NCBI GenBank assembly: GCA_965657645.1
Contig: CBFHOS010000001.1
Coordinates: 62,001 to 126,000 of the forward strand
Direction of reading: 5' to 3'
Length of the DNA stretch: 64,000 nt
DNA from: CBFHOS01 sp965657645
Lineage (GTDB): Bacteria > Pseudomonadota > Alphaproteobacteria > Puniceispirillales > Puniceispirillaceae
Shown piece by piece: positions 42,926-50,261 of this stretch. Within the stretch, counting starts at the first letter, position 1. Every line of letters starts with the position of its first letter. Under the pieces are notes generated by a model. It was given only the letters and a program-made list of their open reading frames with translations, ran no database searches and was not told the DNA's origin. The position numbers and the translations under genes are program-made.

Positions 42926-44842
42926 TTATTTCTTGTCTGCGGCTTCATCGCCATCGACTTCTTCGAATTCGGCGTCCACCACCGTTTCGTCTCCGTCGCC
43001 AGCGCCACCAGCTTCATCGCTGCCTTCGCCTGCTTCCTGTTCGGCCGCATAGGCAGCCTCACCCATCTTCATCATTGATTGAGACAATTCAGCAGACTTT
43101 GCGGAAATGGCTTCGATATCATCGCCTTCCAGAGCCTCTTTCAAAGCGGCAATGCCGGCCTCGACTTCGGCTTTGGCATCTGGCTCAGCTTTTTCGCCAA
43201 GATCATCGATTGCCTTTTGCGCGCCATGAACCAGAGCCTCGCCCTGATTGCGTGTTTCCACTTCTTCACGGCGCTTTTTATCTTCCTCAGCATTGGCTTC
43301 GGCTTCGGTCACCATGCGCTCGATCTCTGAATCATCGAGACCACCAGATGCCTGAATCCGAATTTCCTGTTCTTTGCCGGTTGCCTTGTCTTTCGCGCTC
43401 ACCTTGACGATACCGTTTGCATCAATGTCAAAGGTCACTTCGATCTGTGGCACACCGCGCGGCGCCGGTGAAATGCCCTCAAGGTTGAACTGGCCAAGAT
43501 GCTTGTTATCAGTCGCCATCTCACGCTCGCCCTGATAGACCGAGATGGTCACAGCGGCCTGATTGTCATCAGCGGTTGAGAAAACCTGGCTCTTTTTGGT
43601 TGGGATTGTTGTGTTGCGGTCAATCAACCGTGTGAACACACCGCCCAATGTTTCAATACCAAGTGACAATGGTGTCACGTCGAGCAACAACACGTCCTTG
43701 ACATCACCGGTAAGAACACCAGCCTGAATAGCCGCACCAGAGGCAACAACCTCGTCCGGGTTAACCCCGCGATGTGGATCAGTACCAAAGAATTCCTTCA
43801 CTGTTTCGATGATCTTTGGCATGCGGGTCATACCGCCAACCATAATCACTTCGTCAATGTCTGACGCTTTCACGCCCGCATCCTTAAGCGCGGCCTGACA
43901 TGGCTTGATTGTGCGCTTTACAAGATCAGCCACCAGATTTTCCAATGTGGCGCGGGTCATCTTGACGTTCAAATGCTTTGGACCTGACGCATCAGCAGTG
44001 ATAAACGGCAGATTAACATCGGTCTGCACGGCTGAAGACAGTTCGATTTTGGCCTTTTCAGCGGCTTCTTTCAAACGCTGGAGCGCCAATTTATCTTCGC
44101 GCAGATCAATGCCGTCGCTTTTCTTAAACTCATCCGCAAGATGCTCGATGATCATATGGTCGAAATCTTCACCACCAAGGAACGTGTCACCATTGGTTGA
44201 TTTAACTTCAAATACACCATCGCCAACTTCCAAAATAGAGACATCAAATGTGCCGCCACCAAGGTCATAAACAACGATCAGACCAGATTCTTTACGATCA
44301 AGACCATAGGCCAGCGCCGCGGCGGTTGGCTCGTTGATAATGCGCAATACTTCCAGACCGGCAATCTTGCCAGCGTCTTTAGTTGCCTGACGCTGTGCAT
44401 CATTGAAATAGGCCGGAACGGTGATAACCGCTTGGGTTACGCTCTCACCAAGATAGGCTTCGGCGTCTTCCTTAAGCTTGCGCAGAATGAAGCTGGAAAT
44501 CTGGCTAGGTGAGTAATCTTCGCCTTCAACCTTTACCCATGCATCACCATTCGCGGCGCCGGTTACTTCAAACGGCATCAGCTTGGCAAATTGCTTTGCT
44601 ACTTTATCATCTTTGCGGCGGCCAATAAGACGCTTGATCGCATAAAGAGTGTTTTCCGGATTTGTTACTGCCTGGCGTTTCGCCGGCTGGCCCACAAGGC
44701 GCTCATCATCATCTGCAAACGCAATCATTGACGGGGTTGTGCGCGCTCCTTCAGCGTTCTCGATAACGCGGGGCTCGCTGCCATCCATCACGGCTACGCA
44801 AGAATTTGTGGTTCCAAGGTCAATGCCTATCACTTTTGCCAT
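42926..44842 (-). CDS. dnaK: Chaperone DnaK (Hsp70)
   Basis: ATP-dependent chaperone of 638 residues. Motifs: GIDLGTTNSCVAV (about 5-17), phosphate-2 DLGGGTFDVSILE (about 193-205), the interdomain linker and DVLLLDVTPLSLG (about 385-397), a substrate-binding domain, helical lid and an acidic disordered C-terminal tail. The start has AAAGGAAG upstream. The leader is long (about 180 bases from a predicted RpoH promoter at 45028-45055) and contains a 13-bp tandem repeat. grpE lies upstream on the same strand and dnaJ downstream. Confidence 0.99.
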   Translation of the reverse strand: MAKVIGIDLGTTNSCVAVMDGSEPRVIENAEGARTTPSMIAFADDDERLVGQPAKRQAVTNPENTLYAIKRLIGRRKDDKVAKQFAKLMPFEVTGAANGDAWVKVEGEDYSPSQISSFILRKLKEDAEAYLGESVTQAVITVPAYFNDAQRQATKDAGKIAGLEVLRIINEPTAAALAYGLDRKESGLIVVYDLGGGTFDVSILEVGDGVFEVKSTNGDTFLGGEDFDHMIIEHLADEFKKSDGIDLREDKLALQRLKEAAEKAKIELSSAVQTDVNLPFITADASGPKHLNVKMTRATLENLVADLVKRTIKPCQAALKDAGVKASDIDEVIMVGGMTRMPKIIETVKEFFGTDPHRGVNPDEVVASGAAIQAGVLTGDVKDVLLLDVTPLSLGIETLGGVFTRLIDRNTTIPTKKSQVFSTADDNQAAVTISVYQGEREMATDNKHLGQFNLEGISPAPRGVPQIEVTFDIDANGIVKVSAKDKATGKEQEIRIQASGGLDDSEIERMVTEAEANAEEDKKRREEVETRNQGEALVHGAQKAIDDLGEKAEPDAKAEVEAGIAALKEALEGDDIEAISAKSAELSQSMMKMGEAAYAAEQEAGEGSDEAGGAGDGDETVVDAEFEEVDGDEAADKK

Positions 44843-44953
44843 TTTTCTACTTCCTTTCTTTCATTGTCATGGCGATCATCGGTGACCACTATTTTGACAA
44901 ATGGAGCTATCTATCCAATTCCAACACAGTAATTTTGAACTAAAATTTAAGAG

Positions 44954-44992
44954 TGAAATTCAACACTGAAATTCAACACTGAAATTCAAACT
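44954..44992. repeat. 13-bp tandem repeat in the dnaK leader
   Basis: Three near-identical units of TGAAATTCAACAC (44954-44966, 44967-44979, and a 12-base third copy from 44980) lie between the predicted heat-shock promoter and dnaK. Each unit contains TGAA-A-TTCA, a small dyad. They would be transcribed as part of the dnaK 5' leader. Confidence 0.85.
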
Positions 44993-45027
44993 GCGTGAGC
45001 GGAAATGGTTATCGCTCTCTGACTTCC

Positions 45028-45055
45028 ATATAAGATTGTTACGTTTCTATACAAG
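45028..45055 (-). promoter_or_regulatory. RpoH (sigma-32) promoter of dnaK
   Basis: On the minus strand CTTG (45052-45055), a 17-base spacer and CTTATAT (45028-45034) match the alphaproteobacterial RpoH consensus CTTG-N17/18-CYTATNT at every defined position. It faces dnaK and lies about 185 bases before its start codon. Confidence 0.75.
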
Positions 45056-45079
45056 GGGGAGGGTAATTATCTGTCTAGC

Positions 45080-45808
45080 CTAGCTTTTCTCGCTTTGTAC
45101 GGCTTTTGACACGCCAACCATAGCTGGGCGTAACAAACGGTCGTGCAACACATATCCGTGCTGGACAACTTCTACGACAGTACCCGGTGCGACTTCATCT
45201 GTTGGCACCTCAAACATTGCCTGATGCAGATTATAGTCGAATTTCTCATCTTTGGGACTAACTTGCTTGATGCCGTGCTTTTCAATCACTGACAAAATTT
45301 CGGTCCAGCTCAGCTCGATCCCGGTCAATAGCGCGACCATTGCCTCATCCATCGGGCCTTTGCTTGTATCGGCCTTGGCCTCTGTTGTGGCTTGCATGGC
45401 GCGGGCTAGATTGTCGATAGCACCGACCAGATCACGCGAAAAGTTTGTATGGCCATATTTACGAGCGGAGGCAGTCTCACGCTCGGTCCGGCGCCGCATG
45501 TTTTCCATATCAGCCAATGACCGCAATAGCTGATCCTTGAGCTGGTCACGCTCTGCTGTCATTGCCTCTAACGGGTCAAGAGGGGCGGCTTCGGCGCTTT
45601 GATCATTACCGTTATCCATAGTATCGGCGTCGATCGCTGCGTCTAAATCGATATCACCAGCATCTCTGGATCCATCTTCGCCACCCTTAATTGCGTCCTG
45701 CCAACTATCTTGTGGCGCGTGATCATCAGTAGCGTTTGGATTGGGCGTGTTAGGCTTGATATCGTCTTGGGAATTGGTGTCGTTATTCTTTTCCGTCGCC
45801 ATATTCAT
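45080..45808 (-). CDS. grpE: Nucleotide exchange factor GrpE
   Basis: Releases ADP from DnaK. The 242-residue protein has an acidic, disordered N-terminal region (about 1-75, rich in Asp and Asn), then the long coiled-coil (LEAMTAERDQLKDQLLRSLADMENMRRRTERE) and the C-terminal beta domain with MFEVPTDEVAPGTVVEVVQHGYVLHDRLLRPAMVGVSK. The start has AAAGAGAG upstream. It precedes dnaK by 237 bases on the same strand. A weaker RpoH-like sequence lies upstream. Confidence 0.96.
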   Translation of the reverse strand: MNMATEKNNDTNSQDDIKPNTPNPNATDDHAPQDSWQDAIKGGEDGSRDAGDIDLDAAIDADTMDNGNDQSAEAAPLDPLEAMTAERDQLKDQLLRSLADMENMRRRTERETASARKYGHTNFSRDLVGAIDNLARAMQATTEAKADTSKGPMDEAMVALLTGIELSWTEILSVIEKHGIKQVSPKDEKFDYNLHQAMFEVPTDEVAPGTVVEVVQHGYVLHDRLLRPAMVGVSKAVQSEKS

Positions 45809-45866
45809 CTCTCTTTCCGACCCATCTTGATAGTCACAAGGCGGCGTCGTTCATTTGGCATGCCCT

Positions 45867-45896
45867 CTATTTAGTGTGCGAATAGCATTATCCAAG
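45867..45896 (-). promoter_or_regulatory. Weak RpoH-like promoter of grpE
   Basis: On the minus strand CTTG (45893-45896), 18 bases, then CTAAATAG (45867-45874). The -35 fits the alphaproteobacterial RpoH consensus, the -10 only partly. The placement about 60 bases before grpE is reasonable. Confidence 0.3.
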
Positions 45897-46029
45897 GGGA
45901 AAGAAACTAGCTTTTTTTAATTAAATCGGCCTAGAACCACAGAGAATCGAGACAGCCACTATCTATATTGTCTGTGGAATGGTTTGACACCAGATATAGT
46001 GTGACTGTATCAGTATAGATGTGAGAAAG

Positions 46030-46038
46030 TTATCCACA
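46030..46038 (+). promoter_or_regulatory. Perfect DnaA box
   Basis: The nonamer TTATCCACA matches the consensus DnaA-binding site exactly. It is single, about 95 bases before the start of the unknown acidic/basic protein gene, and could serve in DnaA-dependent control of that gene rather than as an origin. Confidence 0.5.
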
Positions 46039-46133
46039 GGCAATGCGAAGAATCGTGCATTTTCTCTTAACTTTAGAGATTTAGCGCGAAACCAGATACC
46101 AGTAGGCATAATTAAAGGGGCGAAAGATTTGTG

Positions 46134-46949
46134 ATGAGTCCAACTGCGGTGCGACAATCTATTGAGGCGCTATTCCAAGAAGCCGAAGCTGTGGTTCATG
46201 ATGGCGCGCCGATGCTGGCGATTATAAAATCATTTCCCCCGACCAGCGATGATCAAGATGATCAGGCCGATCAGCCAGATACCGGCCTTAAATTAATTGC
46301 CGCAAGCCCCCAAGACGCAGCCTTTAAGACCCCCAAAAAATCCGATGATAGCGAAGCAAAAGCCAAACCGCCTCGTAGATTTGGCCGTGTCGCAGACGCA
46401 AAGCCCGAAGACAGCGAAATAGACATAAAGCCTGTTCCAGCCGAGCCGCCTGCACCAACAAAGGGCGCCAGCGCAGATGATTTTGATGCCGATGATCTGG
46501 ATCAATTGGTAGAGGATGCCAAGGCCGATATTGACGCAACGGTTCCCGAAGACATCTCCGTTGTAATGGCCGATATCGCCGCCGCCGTCGGTGTTGTGCC
46601 GCCGGTCACCGAAACAAAGGATGAAACCCCAGAGGCTGTATCTGAGCCAATCGCGGATCTAGCTGATGCCGATAAGCCAGAGAGCCAGCCAGAAGAAAAA
46701 TCGCCCTTTATCAATGACCAGCTCGCCGCCTTTGTCGGGGATACCGTCCGCACGGTGCTAAATGCCGAATTGCCATCAATGGTCCATAGCGCCGTAAAAG
46801 ATGCGTTGGAAACTTTGGTCGTGACAAAAAAGACCAGCCCGGTGCGCAAAAAGGCCGCCGCCAAAAAGACTGCCACCAAAAAGACCGCGAAGAAGACAGC
46901 CGCAAAAACAGCCGCGAAAACAGGGACGAAATCTACGCCAAAGACATAG
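46134..46949 (+). CDS. Unrecognised acidic protein with histone H1-like tail (possibly PopZ-like)
   Basis: I do not firmly recognise this 271-residue protein. It has a short N-terminal helix (SPTAVRQSIEALFQEAEAVV), a long acidic Asp/Pro/Ala-rich middle (about 35-195), a helix-Pro-helix element (about 200-230: AAFVGDTVRTVLNAEL, PSMVHSAVKDALETL), and a strongly basic Lys/Ala/Thr tail of about 40 residues (repeats of AAKK, ATKK, AAKT). The helix-Pro-helix order resembles the C-terminal oligomerisation region of PopZ (DUF2497), the alphaproteobacterial pole organiser, and the acidic Pro-rich linker also fits; the basic tail does not and would suit DNA binding. The start is ATG 46134 or the GTG just before it. 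A DnaA box lies upstream. Confidence 0.7.
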   Translation: MSPTAVRQSIEALFQEAEAVVHDGAPMLAIIKSFPPTSDDQDDQADQPDTGLKLIAASPQDAAFKTPKKSDDSEAKAKPPRRFGRVADAKPEDSEIDIKPVPAEPPAPTKGASADDFDADDLDQLVEDAKADIDATVPEDISVVMADIAAAVGVVPPVTETKDETPEAVSEPIADLADADKPESQPEEKSPFINDQLAAFVGDTVRTVLNAELPSMVHSAVKDALETLVVTKKTSPVRKKAAAKKTATKKTAKKTAAKTAAKTGTKSTPKT

Positions 46950-46993
46950 CCGAGAGTGGATTATCGCAATGGCACTTCATTGCTGGTCTTGTA

Positions 46994-47046
46994 TAATCCC
47001 TGCTTAATCCTCTCTTAATCTCTTCTTAATCCCTGCTTTATCCCTG
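46994..47046. repeat. 11-bp tandem repeat after the acidic/basic protein gene
   Basis: Five imperfect 11-base units (TAATCCCTGCT, TAATCCTCTCT, TAATCTCTTCT, TAATCCCTGCT, TTATCCCTG) lie in the 221-base gap between two plus-strand genes. The unit is related to the complement of the rbsK-downstream repeat at 32409-32459. Confidence 0.85.
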
Positions 47047-47170
47047 TAGCGTTACGGGGAATAACCAGCTAGTTATTTATCGCTAACCATTTATTAGCCA
47101 AACCGATAGTACCCTTTGACAATAAATTTAGGATGCGTAGCCTAATTTTGTCCCCTGAAGGAGGGTTCCT

Positions 47171-47674
47171 ATGTTGTTAACCTGCCCACATTGTGCGGAC
47201 ATTGCCGAAATCCCGTCTATTTTCCAAAAATTTAACGGGATGCCGATTGCCTGTCACGCCTGCAATGGGGTGTTCTATGTGCCGCCACATATAAAGAATA
47301 ACGAAAAGCTATCGGTGCGTGATCACCATAGCAAAACCCATTGTTCATCATGTCGGGTGGCCCTGCTGGTCCCTGATTTTGCGAATATTCCGCGCAACGA
47401 ACATCCGGAGATGGAATGTCCAGCCTGTCGGGGTAATGTGTTTGCCCCGCGCCTCACCCCAAATATCGGCAGTAGTGGAATGATCGCCGCGATCATCATT
47501 GGTGGGTGTATTGGCGCCATGATCATTATTCTGGATAGAAACGGTTTGGTCACCGCAGAATTAAACGGCCTTCAGCATTTTTTCAGTGATATGGCCATTA
47601 ATCTGGCCAATAATCTGGGACGATTAATAGATATTATGATCACCAATATCAGCAATAGTTTTAAAACTGGCTAG
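47171..47674 (+). CDS. Small membrane protein with two zinc-ribbon-like motifs
   Basis: Unrecognised 167-residue protein. Two pairs of CxxC motifs are visible: CPHC/CHAC (about residues 5-8 and 29-32), similar to an MJ0042-type zinc ribbon, and CSSC/CPAC (about 58-61 and 83-86). A single hydrophobic helix follows (about 102-120, MIAAIIIGGCIGAMIIIL), and then an amphipathic C-terminal helix rich in Ile/Asn. The ribosome-binding site AAGGAGGG is very strong. The gene is convergent with hrcA (4-base overlap). A sensor or assembly role at the membrane is possible, but no function can be given. Its placement among heat-shock genes may be coincidence. Confidence 0.75.
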   Translation: MLLTCPHCADIAEIPSIFQKFNGMPIACHACNGVFYVPPHIKNNEKLSVRDHHSKTHCSSCRVALLVPDFANIPRNEHPEMECPACRGNVFAPRLTPNIGSSGMIAAIIIGGCIGAMIIILDRNGLVTAELNGLQHFFSDMAINLANNLGRLIDIMITNISNSFKTG

Positions 47675-48732
47675 CGGCCGAGAACCTTGGCAATGGCACG
47701 GCTGGTATAATCAACCATCGGGATGATTTTGGCGTAATTCATATGCCGCGGCCCAACAACGCCGATAGCCCCAATGATCGACCGGTTCGCATTACGATAA
47801 GGGGCGATCACCAGCGAACAGCCAGTATTGGCAAATAGCTTGTTTTCCGCCCCGATGAAAATCTGTACTCCATCGCCGCCGCTCGTTGCATCCAAAAGCC
47901 TTAGTGCATTCTCGCGGGCCTCAAGCGCATCAAAGAGACCACGCACCAGATCGAGCTGTTGGCCTGCCTGCACATCATCGAGAAGATTGGAATGACCGCG
48001 CATAATAAGCGCCGCGCCATCATCACCCTTGCCATCCGACCATAACCCTAATCCGGCCTCTACCAGCGATGAACTCAATTCATCCAGCTCGGCTTTATGG
48101 GCTACAATTTCAGACCTGATAAGGGTGGCGGCATCACGCATATCCCGGCCAGAGATTTTCGCATTCATATAATTGCTAGCCCTTACCAAGGCGCTCTGCG
48201 GCACACCACTTGGCAAATCAATCAATCTGTTTTCAACCTGACCATCAGCCCTGACAAGCACCGCCAGCGCGCGTTTGTCGCCAACCGGCACAAATTCAAA
48301 ATGCTGGAGCTTGGCATTGCTGACCGGCGATAACACCAGCGACGCACAGCTCGATAGACCGGATAATGTTTTGCTGGTTTTTTCCAGCAATTCGGCAACA
48401 CTAATACCGCGGGCGGCACATTCCCCGTCAATCGAAGAGCGTTCCTCCTCGGCAATGTCGGTGTTGAATTCCATCAACCCATCAACAAACATCCGCAATC
48501 CACTCTCGGTCGGAATACGTCCAGCCGAGGTGTGCGGCGCAAATAACAGGCCGGCTTCTTCCAGATCACTCATGTTACTGCGGATTGACGCGGGGGACAG
48601 ATCAATCCCCGATAGACGGGCAAGCGTTTTCGAGCCAACCGGCTGGCCGTCTTCGATATAGGCTGTCACCAGTTTCTGGAATATTTCCAGCGTACGCGGT
48701 TTCAGGTCCTTTATGCTGGCTTCATTCATCAT
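47671..48732 (-). CDS. hrcA: Heat-inducible transcription repressor HrcA
   Basis: Repressor that binds CIRCE elements and depends on GroEL. The 353-residue protein has an N-terminal winged helix (LKPRTLEIFQKLVTAYIEDGQPVGSKTLAR, about 9-40), the FAPHTSAGRIPTESGLRMFVD segment (about 68-88) and the GAF-like C-terminal domain with IGAENKL and GPRHMNYAKIIPMVDYTS. It is divergent from rph, as in many alphaproteobacteria. I find no CIRCE-like repeat upstream of hrcA, grpE or dnaK in this window, so its targets (probably groESL) would be elsewhere. Confidence 0.96.
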   Translation of the reverse strand: MMNEASIKDLKPRTLEIFQKLVTAYIEDGQPVGSKTLARLSGIDLSPASIRSNMSDLEEAGLLFAPHTSAGRIPTESGLRMFVDGLMEFNTDIAEEERSSIDGECAARGISVAELLEKTSKTLSGLSSCASLVLSPVSNAKLQHFEFVPVGDKRALAVLVRADGQVENRLIDLPSGVPQSALVRASNYMNAKISGRDMRDAATLIRSEIVAHKAELDELSSSLVEAGLGLWSDGKGDDGAALIMRGHSNLLDDVQAGQQLDLVRGLFDALEARENALRLLDATSGGDGVQIFIGAENKLFANTGCSLVIAPYRNANRSIIGAIGVVGPRHMNYAKIIPMVDYTSRAIAKVLGR

Positions 48733-48863
48733 AAAAATTTAGGATAGCGAGCGTGGTCTGGTCAATGCCAGAAGCGCAGGATGTGTCACTTTGCACCATC
48801 TTTTCCCCAAAGCTAATGAAACCCAGAACTCTAATCAAACAAGTCGTAATTAAAGAGGCCGCT

Positions 48864-49592
48864 ATGCAACGCCCATCAGCCCGCACACCTAACCAACTCC
48901 GCGCCGTAACCCTAGAGCCATCTGTTTCGCTCCATGCCGAGGGATCCTGTATGGTCAAATTCGGCAATACGCATGTGCTTTGCACAGCGTCGGTTGATGA
49001 TCGGGTGCCGTCTTTTCTACGCAATTCGGGCAAGGGCTGGGTGACCGCTGAATATGGCATGTTGCCGCGCTCTACCCACACCAGATCTGACCGTGAGGCG
49101 GCCCGTGGCAAGCAGGGCGGCAGAACGTTGGAAATCCAGCGCCTCATTGGTCGCTCGCTTCGGGCGGTGACTGATTTGACCGCGCTTGGTGAGCGCCAGA
49201 TCAAAGTCGATTGTGATGTAATTCAGGCCGATGGTGGCACCAGAACAGCGTCAATCACCGGCGCATGGGTGGCGCTTCGTATTGCCTGTGACCGTCTATT
49301 GCTCGCCGGGGCCATCACCCGCCAGCCTCTAGTCGATCAGGTTGCCGCGATCTCCTGTGGTGTCTATCAAAATGAGCCAGTTCTCGATCTTGATTATGAC
49401 GAGGATAGCAATGCCGAGGTCGACGCTAATTTCATCCTTGGCGGCGATGGCGCCCTTGTTGAAATTCAGGCAACCGGTGAGGAGCGGGCCTTTTCGCGCG
49501 CTGAAATGAACCAGATGCTCGATTTAGCAGAGGCCGGCTGTAAAGACCTTTTCGCCTTGCAGATGGCGGCCGTTGCCAGCGCAGCACCCTAA
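48864..49592 (+). CDS. rph: Ribonuclease PH
   Basis: Phosphorolytic 3'-5' exoribonuclease trimming tRNA precursors. The ATG at 48864 (MQRPSARTPNQLRAV) is chosen, with AAAGAGG upstream, over a longer reading from 48753 that would run through the hrcA promoter region. The 242-residue protein has FGNTHVLCTASV, GWVTAEYGMLPRSTHTR, QIKVDCDVIQADGGTRTASI and the C-terminal EIQATGEERAFSRAEMNQML. The rph-rdgB-hemW order is conserved. Confidence 0.97.
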   Translation: MQRPSARTPNQLRAVTLEPSVSLHAEGSCMVKFGNTHVLCTASVDDRVPSFLRNSGKGWVTAEYGMLPRSTHTRSDREAARGKQGGRTLEIQRLIGRSLRAVTDLTALGERQIKVDCDVIQADGGTRTASITGAWVALRIACDRLLLAGAITRQPLVDQVAAISCGVYQNEPVLDLDYDEDSNAEVDANFILGGDGALVEIQATGEERAFSRAEMNQMLDLAEAGCKDLFALQMAAVASAAP

Positions 49593-49621
49593 GGCTAGAT
49601 CCGGATATTGAGGACATATGC

Positions 49622-50260
49622 ATGGCAGAGGCAATCAAAAACCACCGGCAATTCACCGATAATGAATTAATCATCGCGACCCATAATCAGGGCAAGCTCC
49701 GGGAAATACGGGCGCTATTATCTGACCGTAATATCGCTGTTACCTCGGCTGGTGAGCATGATCTAGAAGAGCCGGAAGAAACCGAAGATAGCTTTACCGG
49801 CAATGCCATTCTAAAAGCCAGGGCGGCGGCGATGGCGACAAACCGGCCTGCCTTGTCTGATGATAGCGGCCTTGTTGTGCCTGCATTGGGTGGGGCGCCC
49901 GGCATTTATTCGGCAAGATGGGCCGGTAATAGCAAGGATTTTGCAATGGCCATGGGCCGTGTGGAGCAAGAGCTTATCGCCAGCGGGTCACCCGACAGGG
50001 ATGCCCATTTCATTTGTGCATTATCGCTGGTGTGGCCAGATGGCCATGACGAAACCTTTGTCGGCCGTGTTGATGGACAATTGGTATTTCCACCGCGGGG
50101 AGATCGTGGTTTTGGTTATGACCCGATTTTCATTGCCACCGGATATGATATTACCTTTGGCGAGATGGAACCGGCATTAAAACACAGTATTGGACACCGC
50201 GCCGATGCGTTCTCACAGTTGATGGCCGCCTGTTTTGGCGATCATGATCCCGCTGGTTAA
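49622..50260 (+). CDS. rdgB: XTP/dITP pyrophosphatase (non-canonical purine NTPase)
   Basis: Cleans the nucleotide pool of dITP, XTP and similar. The 212-residue protein has the family N-terminal IIATHNQGKLREIRALL, then the catalytic LSDDSGLVVPALGGAPGIYSARWAG (about 78-102), and FGYDPIFIATGYD followed by KHSIGHRADAF. The start has GAGGACA upstream. It lies 29 bases after rph, and hemW starts 1 base after its stop. Confidence 0.96.
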   Translation: MAEAIKNHRQFTDNELIIATHNQGKLREIRALLSDRNIAVTSAGEHDLEEPEETEDSFTGNAILKARAAAMATNRPALSDDSGLVVPALGGAPGIYSARWAGNSKDFAMAMGRVEQELIASGSPDRDAHFICALSLVWPDGHDETFVGRVDGQLVFPPRGDRGFGYDPIFIATGYDITFGEMEPALKHSIGHRADAFSQLMAACFGDHDPAG

Positions 50261-50261
50261 G

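Larger units (their letters stand above)
45809..46130. other. Divergent grpE / unknown-gene region with a DnaA box
   Basis: This is the only gap over 300 bases in the window. It contains the grpE promoter region, an AT-rich stretch (around 45908-45924, T-run then AATTAAAT), and a perfect DnaA box TTATCCACA at 46030-46038; the overlapping-upstream TGTGAGAAA (46020-46028) is one mismatch from a reverse box. I see no RNA gene. Confidence 0.55.

Noticed and set aside
44954..44992. Degenerate CIRCE element upstream of dnaK
   Set aside because: The TGAA-A-TTCA units do not match TTAGCACTC/GAGTGCTAA and have the wrong spacing.
45809..46130. oriC
   Set aside because: One perfect DnaA box and one poor one are not a cluster, and the usual hemE neighbour is missing; synteny suggests the origin lies to the right of the window.
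46131..46949. Confident PopZ call
   Set aside because: The helix-Pro-helix resembles PopZ but lacks the usual conserved RPMLKxWLD-type core and the usual N-terminal helix; kept only as a possibility.
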